Assembly: GCF_000016425.1 (NCBI RefSeq)
Contig: NC_009380.1
Span: 1,182,144 to 1,246,143 of the forward strand
DNA length: 64,000 nt
From: Salinispora tropica CNB-440
GTDB taxonomy: Bacteria > Actinomycetota > Actinomycetes > Mycobacteriales > Micromonosporaceae
Reading direction: 5' to 3'
The notes under the pieces were generated by a model, which was not told the origin of the DNA, ran no database searches, and worked only from the letters and a program-made list of their open reading frames with translations. The position numbers and the translations under genes are program-made. Positions within the stretch are counted from its first letter, which is position 1; the number at the start of each line of letters is the position of its first letter. Below, in pieces: positions 8,497 through 18,700 of this stretch.

Positions 8497-8994
8497 GTGG
8501 TAGAACGGGACGTGGAGATCGCCCAGCTCAGCCAGGCGTTGGATGACATCTCCGACGGCGCGATCGTGCATCACGGGTACACCGACTACATCCGCGATTA
8601 CGAAGTCATCGCCTACGTCACCGCAGACCCGCGTACCGCTATCCCACCTGTTCATCTTCGCTACCTCTTCAAGTACTGCATCGCAGCCGAGGTGCAGACG
8701 ACGGTGAGTCCCGACGCCTGGTGTTGCTTGCTCGACGAACGACTGATCGACCGGGAGATCGGCCCGGACCTGAACGGATTCGTGTGGGCGGTGCGCTGGC
8801 AACCACTCTACCCAGGCGCGGAGGTGGTGGCAGACTCCGAGCGTGCCCGGTCGTGGGCTGACCAGGTCGGCATTCCCTTTCACGAGGTCCGCTTCGAGAT
8901 GAACGCTCACGCCATCACTCTCATCTTCGCTGACCTCGACGTGGCGGAGGTGAGGGAGGGGTACGTGCCCTTCACCGTCACCGAGGACGACTGA
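8497..8994 (+). CDS. YxiG-like protein of unknown function
   Basis: The GTG at 8497 follows AGGGGAAAGG, giving about 165 residues; a second in-frame GTG lies at 8512. The protein has the YxiG-like pattern: DGAIVHHGYTDYIRDYEVI, AIPPVHLRYLFKYCIAAEV, GFVWAVRWQPLYPGAEVV and a C-terminal NAHAITLIFADLDV. YxiG of Bacillus subtilis lies beside a WXG-type toxin locus. The location here, just upstream of a polymorphic toxin region, is therefore suggestive, but an immunity role is only inference. Confidence 0.7.
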   Translation: MVERDVEIAQLSQALDDISDGAIVHHGYTDYIRDYEVIAYVTADPRTAIPPVHLRYLFKYCIAAEVQTTVSPDAWCCLLDERLIDREIGPDLNGFVWAVRWQPLYPGAEVVADSERARSWADQVGIPFHEVRFEMNAHAITLIFADLDVAEVREGYVPFTVTEDD

Positions 8995-9705
8995 CGCAAG
9001 GATTTGCCACCCGCCCGGGTGACTAAGTGGGTGATGATCGGGACGGAAACCAGCGGACGAGCCGAATACTGATGGACGGTTGCAGCAGTTCAACGCCGCT
9101 GTAACGGCAGGCCAAGTCCGTGTCGGTTGCCTGGGCGGTGAGGGAGTCGTCGGGGCCGCACGGACTCATCCGTGGCGTAGCTTGCCAGCCGGGTCAGCGG
9201 CCGACGCGGACCCGGTCAGCGGCGTACAGCCCGCGGGAGCTGGCGGCGCGGAAGACAACAATTACCGGACGCCTTCGCCGATGATCGGTAGCCAACGTCG
9301 ATCTTCATCCAATTCTGCCGGAAGAAGCCTTTGCTCCCGCTCAGCCGGCGTCGGCTACGAAAGTGGAGCAACGTTCTTCTTCTCTGCCGTGGCGGGGTCC
9401 TCCGGACAGGAGCTACGTCCTGTCCAAACGGACCACACCCAGGTGAAACCCGGGAATCTGTATGGTTCCACCATCAACTTCGTAGAACCCTGATGTCCGG
9501 ACAGTTTTGACAGGGCTCCGGCCAGATAGGAATGACGACGGGTAGATCTGGGACTTTTGCCCTGAGGGGCGCAAATTGGACATGACGCTGACCGCACCAG
9601 CACGTCCCGGAAACGTGATTTTGGCCTTGGCTTGGGCGTACCGCTTTTTTATTCAGAGGTCGATGATCTAAGGTCCTGCTGCAAAATCGATCATGCGAGG
9701 AGTGG
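8995..9705. other. Long intergenic region, no gene recognised
   Basis: About 700 bp without a frame that looks coding. Low-GC patches and phrases such as TTGACAGGG near 9507 resemble IS ends, but no transposase fragment could be read. It contains the promoter region of the toxin locus. Confidence 0.5.
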
Positions 9706-12567
9706 GTGTTGGTGGGCGGCATGGGGCGGTTGCATGCTGGGCGACGGTCTGTCGGTTGGGCTGTTGTGTCGGCGTTGGCGGTCGGTGGGTTGGCGGTGCC
9801 AGCGTCGTCGGCGTCAGCGGCAGTCGCGTGTGTGGGCGAGGTGGCGACCGTCGAGGATGCGATGACGACGGCCGAGGCCTGTGACGCACAGGTCGAGGTG
9901 GGCTCGATGCGGTCGGAGACGTTGGTGGCCTATGCGAATCCGGATGAGACGATGACGGCGGTGATGTCACCGGTTCCGGTTCGGACGCTGAAGGGGTCCG
10001 AGTGGGTCGATATCGACCCGACTCTGGAGCGTAACGGCGATGGTACGGTGTCGCCGGCGGCCACGACTCAGGATTTGACTTTGTCCGGTGGTGGTTCAGG
10101 CCCGCTGTTGACGTTGGCTGATTCTGGCCGAAAGGTTTCCCTGACCTGGCCAGCGGGTTTGCCGGCGCCTGTATTGACTGGCGATCTCGCGACCTATTCG
10201 GAGGTATTTCCGGGTGTGGATCTGCAGGTTCGTGTGGGTGACAGTTGGTATCAGCAGTTGTTTGTGGTGAAGTCGGCGCAGGCGGCGGCGAATCCGGCGT
10301 TGGCCGCGTTGTCGTTCAACGTGACGACGGAGGGTGTGACGCTACGGGAGCAGTCGGATGGGGCGATCGAGGCCGTTGATGCCGAGGGCGAGGTGGTGTT
10401 CGCGGCCTCGGCGCCGTCGATGTGGGCATCTCCCGACCCGTCGGCGATGGAAGCGGCTGTTCGGTCGGGGGAGTGGTCGCGGCCGGCGTTGCAGGCGATG
10501 GTTGGCGAGGGTGCTGTCGATGAGCCGGCTGAGCCGCATCGGGTGCGGATGGAGGCGGAGGTTTCCCAATCGCAGCTGACGGTGATTCCGGTGCCCGAGT
10601 TGCTGCGGTCGCCGGACACGGTCTACCCGGTGTATATCGATCCGAATTTCGCCTATCCGTCACCGACGTACTGGACGAACGTGATGGACGACAATCCGAA
10701 TCACTCGTATTTTAACGAGCATGACGAGTTGAAAGTCGGCCGGCAGTGGAAAACCTCGAATGTCTGGCGCACGCACATGCAGTTCCACAATTTTGGGGTG
10801 ATGTCCGGGTCGAAGATCGTGTCGGCGGAGCTAAAGGTTACCGCGGATCATACAGCGGATTGCGACGGCACGGACATTCAGTTGTGGGAGACGGAGCACA
10901 TCACTCACTTCTACCAGTACACGTGGAATACCGCGGCCAACGGCTGGTTAAAATATCTGGACACCAAGCATTTTGATGCGAATGAGGCGTCGTGTCCCAA
11001 GGACGACGACCAGGAGGTGTTCAACGGGGCGCTGCAGGCGGCGGTGCAGACTAGGGTAAGTGCCGGCGTCAGCGCGATGACGTTCGGTATGCGGGCTGCC
11101 AGTGAGTCTGATTACTACCAGTGGACGAATTTCCTGCCTAATAAGACCGCGTTGATCGTGCAATATGACAGGGTGCCGATGAAGCCGGTTGGTCTGTCGT
11201 TCACGACGACATCGGACTGCTATTTGCAGTGTTCGTCTCCGGCGATGGTGCGGAATGCAACGCCGACGTTGCGGGCGCGGGTGCAGGACGCGGACGGCGG
11301 CGTGTTGCAGACGGCGTTCGAGATTCGAACGGCGGCGAGCCTGTCGGCGCCGATCGTGGTGGAGAGCACGACGATGCCGCGGTCGTTCGTGACGACGTCG
11401 GGTAACGCGACGGCGACCGCGACATCCCAGGTTCCGGCGGGTAAGTTGACCTCTGGGACCACCTACTACTGGCACGCCACAACGAAGGACGAGCTGGGGT
11501 TTTGGAGTGGCTGGGGCTCGTGGTACAGCTTCACGGTCGATACGTCTCCACCTGGGGTGTCGTCTGTCACGTCCAGTGAGTTCCCCGGTCGGCAGTGGGG
11601 CGCTGAGGTGGGTACGGCGGGGACGTTCACGCTGAGCGCCGCCTCGGATGCGGCGGAGTTCAGCTGGCAGGTGGACGCGGGCCCGGTGACGACGGTAGCG
11701 GCGACGGGCGGTGATCCGGCCACGGCGACGACCGGTTCATACACGCCGGCTACGGATATGGTCCACACGTTGTACGCGAAGGCCAAGGACGTGGCGGGTA
11801 ACGTCGGTCCGACTGTCGGGCATCAGTTCTGGGTGACGCCGCTTGCGAACCGGTGTTGGAACTGGCGGTTGGACGAGACGTCCGGGTTGACCGCGAAGGA
11901 CTGGGGTAACCAGGACTCCGCTGACGTGGTGTGTCCGCCGATCGGGTCGTCCGTGACGGCGATGCCGGGCGCTGTCTCGTCGGGGGTGACGTGGACTGCG
12001 GATGCGGAGCGGGGACAGGTGGCCAGCTTCGATGGTACGGGTGAGATCGCCACGCCAGGTGCGGTGCTCGACACGACGAAGGCGTTCACGGTGACCGCGT
12101 GGGTGAAGCTGACGGACCTGGCGTCGGGGAGTGTGCAGACGGTTGTTTCGCAGGCCGGAGACGCTGTCAGTGATCTGAGCCTGGAGTACCGGCAGGACGC
12201 GAATGGCGGCGCGGGTGGGTTCTGCTTCACGATGGCCGCGGGTGACGGTGAGTTGACGACGGCTTGTGCGGATCCGGTGTCGTGGCCGGTCAGTGAGAAC
12301 CAGTGGGTGCACCTGGCCGGCGTCTATGCCCCGACGCTGGACGCGATCCGGGTGCATGTGATGGGAGATCCCCAGTTTTGCGCGGGTGACTTCGGTGAGG
12401 CACCTTTCACATCGCCTCGGCCTGCCAACGGAGCATTCCTGATTGGTCGCGGGACGCAGGGTGCTGATGACAGCCCTGCTCACCAGCTCGTTGGTCGTGT
12501 ATCCGATGTGTATGGATTTCAGCGTGTGCTGAGCAATGAGGAAATCTGTCAGATGAGCTTTTCGTAG
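9706..12567 (+). CDS. Large secreted LamG-domain protein paired with the RHS toxin
   Basis: About 950 residues. AGGAG at 9698-9702 serves a GTG at 9706 or, with better spacing, 9712. A signal peptide is clear (Arg-rich, then hydrophobic, ending ASSASA). Residues ~60-300 form a beta-rich region. Residues ~305-480 resemble the DNRLRE/CBM-like repeat used by actinobacterial surface proteins. Fibronectin-like strands follow (~490-700). Residues ~770-950 are a LamG/concanavalin-like lectin domain (KAFTVTAWVKL, WVHLAGVYAP, GAFLIGRGT). It has no catalytic motif and probably acts in surface display or adhesion. It lies 170 bp upstream of the RHS gene in the same direction and shares its GT-rich codon style. 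Confidence 0.75.
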   Translation: MLVGGMGRLHAGRRSVGWAVVSALAVGGLAVPASSASAAVACVGEVATVEDAMTTAEACDAQVEVGSMRSETLVAYANPDETMTAVMSPVPVRTLKGSEWVDIDPTLERNGDGTVSPAATTQDLTLSGGGSGPLLTLADSGRKVSLTWPAGLPAPVLTGDLATYSEVFPGVDLQVRVGDSWYQQLFVVKSAQAAANPALAALSFNVTTEGVTLREQSDGAIEAVDAEGEVVFAASAPSMWASPDPSAMEAAVRSGEWSRPALQAMVGEGAVDEPAEPHRVRMEAEVSQSQLTVIPVPELLRSPDTVYPVYIDPNFAYPSPTYWTNVMDDNPNHSYFNEHDELKVGRQWKTSNVWRTHMQFHNFGVMSGSKIVSAELKVTADHTADCDGTDIQLWETEHITHFYQYTWNTAANGWLKYLDTKHFDANEASCPKDDDQEVFNGALQAAVQTRVSAGVSAMTFGMRAASESDYYQWTNFLPNKTALIVQYDRVPMKPVGLSFTTTSDCYLQCSSPAMVRNATPTLRARVQDADGGVLQTAFEIRTAASLSAPIVVESTTMPRSFVTTSGNATATATSQVPAGKLTSGTTYYWHATTKDELGFWSGWGSWYSFTVDTSPPGVSSVTSSEFPGRQWGAEVGTAGTFTLSAASDAAEFSWQVDAGPVTTVAATGGDPATATTGSYTPATDMVHTLYAKAKDVAGNVGPTVGHQFWVTPLANRCWNWRLDETSGLTAKDWGNQDSADVVCPPIGSSVTAMPGAVSSGVTWTADAERGQVASFDGTGEIATPGAVLDTTKAFTVTAWVKLTDLASGSVQTVVSQAGDAVSDLSLEYRQDANGGAGGFCFTMAAGDGELTTACADPVSWPVSENQWVHLAGVYAPTLDAIRVHVMGDPQFCAGDFGEAPFTSPRPANGAFLIGRGTQGADDSPAHQLVGRVSDVYGFQRVLSNEEICQMSFS

Positions 12568-12701
12568 CGCAGTGAGCAACTCGCGAGGGTGAGGCGCCTC
12601 CGGCTAGCTGGGCTTCGGCGGCGACGCCGAGGCTCAGTGGATGAAATGGCACCTGGGGGGGCTAAGGACCACCCGGTCATTGGGATTGTGTAGCACCGGT
12701 A

Positions 12702-12716
12702 GGACCTGTCAGGTCC
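12702..12716. promoter_or_regulatory. Short inverted repeat before the RHS gene
   Basis: GGACCT and AGGTCC are separated by 3 bp, 20 bp upstream of the RHS start codon. It could be an operator or a small leader hairpin affecting translation. Confidence 0.35.
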
Positions 12717-12736
12717 GGCACGGATAAGGGAGCGGC

Positions 12737-15700
12737 GTGGTGAGTGCAGTAGGCACGGATCGGAGTCGGGGTTTCGGCCGGCGGGTACGGCGGTCGGTGT
12801 GGTTGGCGGCTGGCCTGTCGGTGGTGATGACACTGACGATGTTGGGTGAGCAGCCGGAGGCGGTGGCGGCGCCAACGTGGGATATCCCCACTCCCCAGGA
12901 GGCGGTTGGGGTGAAGACACGTGCCGCCACGCCGAAGCCTGGCGGGTCCGATCATGCCGATTCCCGTGTGGTGTCCGGGGCGACGGAGGTGGTGTGGCCG
13001 TCGGGGACCGCGGTCGCGGATGTGGCTGCCGCGACCGAGGCTGCTGGCATGGCGCGTGGCACGAGGGCGGGGCTGACCGGTCCAGCTCGAGCCCGAGCCG
13101 GCTCCCTTCCGGTCACCGTGTCGTCGGGGTCGCTGGCGGATGACATGTTGCCGCGCAGAAGTGATGTTGCGGCGGTGACCGCGGTGAAGGTCAATGTGCA
13201 TGATCGTGTGGCCACTGCCAAGGCTGGTGTGGAGGGGTTGCTGGTGTCGGCTTCCCGCGCCGACGGGAAGCCCGGGGTGGGGCGCGCGCGGGTTCAGGTG
13301 GACTATGCGGGGTTCGCGCAGGCCTTTGGTGGCGGGTGGGCGTCGCGGCTTCGTCTGGTTGAGCTGCCGGAGTGTGCCCTGAGTACGCCGGAGGCCGAGG
13401 AGTGTCGTACGCGTACGCCTCTGGTGACGGACAATGACACCGCCAACGGTGCGGTGTCGGCGTCGGTGTCGGTCGGGGCGGAGTCGGCGGTGGTGTTCGC
13501 GGTCGAGGCTGAGGCGTCGGGTGACAACGGTGACTACACCGCGACCAGTCTGTCGCCGGCTGGGCAGTGGCAGGTGTCGGCGCAGACCGGTGACTTCTCG
13601 TGGTCGTATCCGCTGCGGGTGCCGCCGTCGTTGGGTGGTCCGGCTCCGGATGTTGGTTTCTCGTACTCGTCGGGCAGTGTCGACGGGCGCACGGCGTTGA
13701 CCAACAACCAGGGTTCGTGGATCGGGGACGGGTGGGATTCCTGGCCGGGGTTCATCGAGCGTAAGTATCAGTCGTGTGCTGATGACAATCCTGGGCACAA
13801 GACCGGGGATCTGTGCTGGTTCAACGACAACGCGACCCTGTCGTTGGGCGGCCATGCGGGGGAGTTGATCCGGGACGGGTCGGTGTGGCGGCTGCGTAAC
13901 GATGACGGCACCCGGGTGGAGCGGTTGACCAACTCGGCGCGGGGCAACGGGGACAACGACAACGAGTACTGGAAGGTCACCACTCCTGACGGTATGCAGT
14001 ACTTCTTTGGCTACCACAGGTTGCCGGGTTGGAGCAGTGGTAAGCCGGTCACGGATTCGACGTGGACGGTGCCGGTGTTCGGGAACGACTCCGGGGAGCC
14101 GTGCTACAAGTCCTCGTTTCCGGAGGCGTACTGCACGCAGGCGTGGCGGTGGAACCTCGACTATGTCGTGGATCCGAACTCGAACTCGATGGCGTATTTC
14201 TATGGTACGGAGACTGGTGCCTACGCCCGTGATCTTGACCCTGATCAGCGCACCACCTATGACCGCGGCGGGTATCTCAAGCGCATCGAGTACGGCATGC
14301 GGGCCAACGCCGAGTACAGTCAGGCGGCGCCGTTGCGGGTTGTGTTCACCACCGCGGAACGGTGCCTGACGGACTGTTGGAGCGGGGCGGCGTGGACGTC
14401 GGATCCGGTGACCGAAAACTGGCCGGACACCCCGTGGGACCAGTACTGCGACACCGGTCCGTGTATGACGCAGGGCGCGCCGACGTTTTGGACCGCGCAT
14501 CGGTTGGCGAAGGTCACCGCGCAGACGCGTAGCGGTACCACCAGCTACGCGAGTGTGGAGTCGTGGACGCTGCGGCACGAGTTCCTGAACGCGGGTAACG
14601 GTGAGACGGTGCCGATGTGGCTACGGGGAATCACTCGTACCGGGCATGTCACCACCGCCGGCGGCGAGGTCGTGTCGGATCCGGAGATCACGTTCGACAG
14701 TGGGTCTGATCCGTTGCCGAACCGGGTCGACGGCCCGGATGACGGGCGTACCGGGTTGTATCGGTGGCGGATCAAGACGGTGCACACCGAGTCCGGTGGG
14801 GACGTCATCGTCTCCTACTCGGATGCGGACTGTACCCGCACGACGCTGCCCAACCCGGCGACCAACACCACACGGTGCATGCCGTCGTACTACTCCCCGG
14901 ACGGGGACGAACCGACGTTGGACTGGTTCCACAAGTATGTGGTGACCCGGGTCGACCTTGACGACACAGCCACGGACCAGCCAACTGAAGTCACGATGTA
15001 CGACTACGACACGCCGGCGTGGGCGTACAACACCGACGAGTTGACCAAGGACAAGTACCGCACCTGGAGTGACTGGCGCGGCTACGGCAAGGTGACCGTC
15101 CGGCACGGTGCCACCGACGGGCAGCAGACCGCGGTGGAGTACCGCTACCTACGCGGTCTCGACGGCGACAAGGCCAGCTCCGGCGTCAAGGACGTGTGGG
15201 TCACCGACTCGTGGGGCGGCAGGATCGAGGACCACGAGGCCCTGAAGGGCTTCGAGTTGCAGACGATCACGAAGAACGGGCCGAGCGGTGCGGAGGTGTC
15301 CTCCACCCGCAATGACCCGTGGATCAACGGGCCGACCGCGACCCGCAGCCGTGACGGGATCACTACGAAGGCGTGGATGGTCAACACCGACATCGCCCGC
15401 GCCCGTACCGCCCTCGCCGCCGGTGGGCACCGCTACGTCAAGACCGTCACCAGTTTCAACAGCGACGGCATGCCGGTCACGGTCGAGAACCACGGAGACG
15501 AGGCCGTCGACGGTGATGAGAGTTGTGCCCGCAGCAGCTACGCCCGGAACGACGCCAGCTGGATGATCGACCGGCTGTCGCAGGTCGAGACGTTGTCCCG
15601 GCTGTGTGCCGGTGCGCCGACCCCCGCTGATCCGGCCACCGTTTTGAACCGGTCACGGTCGTTCTACGACGCCTATACCGACGGCTCCTCACACGGCCAG

Positions 15701-18700
15701 GCACCCACGAAGGGCAACGTGGTTCGTACGGAGGAGCTGGAGAGGTTCACCGGCAGCACGCCGGTGTATACCCGCACCTCCACCACGGCCTACGACGCCA
15801 ACGGCCGGATCATCGCGGTCACCGACCCGCGGGGGCACACGACCACCACGGCGCACAGCACCGCCAATGGTGGCCAGGTCGTCCAGACCGTGGTGACCAA
15901 CCCGATGGGGCACACGGGCACGACGCTGCTGACCCCGGCGTGGGCTGCCCCGACAAAGGTCACCGACGCCAACGGCGCGGTCACCGACCTGACCTACGAT
16001 GGTCTCGGCCGGTTGACCAACGTGTGGAAACCCGGCCGGAACAAGGCCACCCAAACACCAAGCGTCAAGTTCGCCTACCAGGTCCGCAACAGCGACGGCC
16101 CGACCGCGGTCACCACCGAGGCGCTGCTGCCGACCGGGAGGACCTATCGCACGTCGGTGAACCTGTATGACGGGTTCCTGCGGCTGCGACAGACCCAGCT
16201 CCAGGCCACCGGCGGTGGACGCACGATCACCGACACGATGACCAACAGCCTCGGCGCCACCGCGTGGACGTCCGCTACCTACTACGACTCCACCAACACC
16301 GAGGTGAACACAAGCCTGGCCACCCCGCAGGGCCAGATCCCCTCGATCACCCGATACACCTACGACGGCGTCGGCCGGCCGACCGCGCAGATCCTGATCG
16401 GCGACGGGGTGGAGAAGTGGCGCACCACCACCAGCTACGGCGGTGACCGCGTCCACACCACCCCACCGGCCGGTGGCACCGCCACCACCACCGTCACCCA
16501 CGGTCTCACCAGCACGCTGCGGCAGTACAAGAACCCCGCCGACGTCGGCAGCGACGACCCGACCACGTTCGACACCACCACCTACACCCACACCCGGCTC
16601 GGGCAGCTCGAGACGGTCACCGACGTCACCGGCGCCAACACGTGGTCCTACACCTACGACCTACGCGGCCGCCAAACCCAGGCGATCGACCCGGACAAGG
16701 GCACCACCACCAGCACCTACGACGCCGCCGGCAACATCACCACCAGCACAGGCAGCGGACGATCCCCCATCGCCTACACCTACGACGAACTCGGCCGCAA
16801 CACCAGCGTCCGCGACGACACCACCAGCGGGAACATCCGCGTCGAATGGGAATACGACACCCTGCCCAACGGCATCGGCAAACTCACCGCCGCTACCCGA
16901 TACACCAACGGTGACCCCTACACCAGCCGGGTCGACGCCTACGACGCCTACGGCCGACCCACCTCCACCTCGGTCGTGCTGCCCGACACCCAGTCAGAGC
17001 TGTGCGCCGCGGCCAGCCCGAACACCTGCACCTACACCACCACCTACACCTACCGGCCCAACGGGCAGCCCTGGCGAATCGGCATGCCCGCCGCCGCCGA
17101 CCTTCCGGCCGAGACCCTGATCCTCGGCTACACCGACGTCGGAAACCCCGCCGGCTCTCTCTCTTCAGCCCAGATCTACGCCAACACCGTCATCTACAAC
17201 AAAATCGACCAACTCACCCAGTACCAACTCGGCCGTTTCGGCCGCCGTGTCGCTGTCACCTCCTCCATCGACGAACCCACCCGCCGCCTCACCAGCACCA
17301 ACGTCGTCCCCGAACTCAAACCCGAAGCCGCTAACCACACCTACACCTACGACGACGTCGGTAACGTCACCGAGATCCACGACACCCCGACCGGCGGTAC
17401 CGCCGACCACCAGTGCTTCACCTTCGACCACCTCCGCCGCATGACCGAAGCCTGGACCCCGGAATCCGGTGCCTGTTCCACCACCCCCACCACCTGGAGC
17501 CAGATCGACGGGGCCACCAACCCCTACTGGCACACCTGGACCCTCGACGACGTCGGTAACCGCACCACCGAAACCCGCCACGGCACAGTCAACACCACCC
17601 ACGCCTACACCTACCCCAACCCCGGTGAACCCAGACCACACGCCGTCACCACCGTCACCGCCAGCGGCGCCGACACCGGAAACCGCACCTACACCTACGA
17701 CGACGCCGGAAACACCACCACCCGACCCACCGCCACCGGTGACACCCAAACCCTGACCTGGAACCGCGAAGGCAAACTCAGCACCACCACCGACGACACC
17801 GGCGACACCAGCTACATCTACGGCGCCGACGGTAGCCGACTCATCCGCACCGACCCGAGCGGCACAACCCTCTACCTACCCGGCGGCACCGAAGTCCGCC
17901 ACACCACCACCACCAGCACCACCACCGCCACCCGCTACTACAGCTTCGCCGGCCGCAGCATCGCCGTCCGCACCGCCAACACCCTCCACTGGATCGCCAG
18001 CGACCACCACGGCACCGCCGAACTCACCATCGACGCCACCACCCTCACCATCGCCACCCGCCGCACCCTGCCCTACGGCGAACAACGCGCCACCACCGGC
18101 ACCTGGGCACCCACCATGGACAAGGGCTTCCTCGGCGGCACCCAGGACCCCACCGGCCTCACCCACCTCAACGCCCGCGAATACGACCCCACCCTCGGCC
18201 GCTTCATCAGCGTCGACCCCATCATGGACCTCACCGACCCCCAACAATGGAGCGCCTACACCTACGCCAACAACAACCCCGTCACCTACAGCGACCCCAG
18301 CGGCCTCGTCCACCTCGAAGGCAGTGGCAAAAGCGACGGGCGAATCGCCCACAAATACGGCGGCAAAACCAACATCAGCGGCAAAGCGCCGAAGCTCTCC
18401 AAGCGGCCACCACCTGATCGTTCCGGCTATGATGTAATCGCTGGAAATGGGACCTACCTGCTCACCAAGAACCCCTCCGGTGGGCTGGAACTGAACGGGG
18501 TCCCGGTTCCCGCCGGACCAAGTGCAGAAGCTCTCGCGAATGAGATTATCAGCTTTTGCGAGGACCCTCGCGGCGGCGCTACACATTGCCAACAATCTCT
18601 TGACTGTACATACATGTATGTCGAGGATTGCGCAGACAAGTGGGCGAACGGTGCTCTCGATGTCATGCGAGGTGCCCTCGGCGGTGAATTCGGCCAGTCG

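Noticed and set aside
9080..9493. 137-residue plus-strand frame before the LamG gene
   Set aside because: Low-complexity, Arg/Ser/Gly-biased translation with no domain and no ribosome site; read as intergenic.
16443..17756. Long Pro/Thr/Ser-rich frames inside the RHS gene
   Set aside because: They are shadow frames caused by the T-poor, A/C-rich codon use of the YD region, not separate genes.
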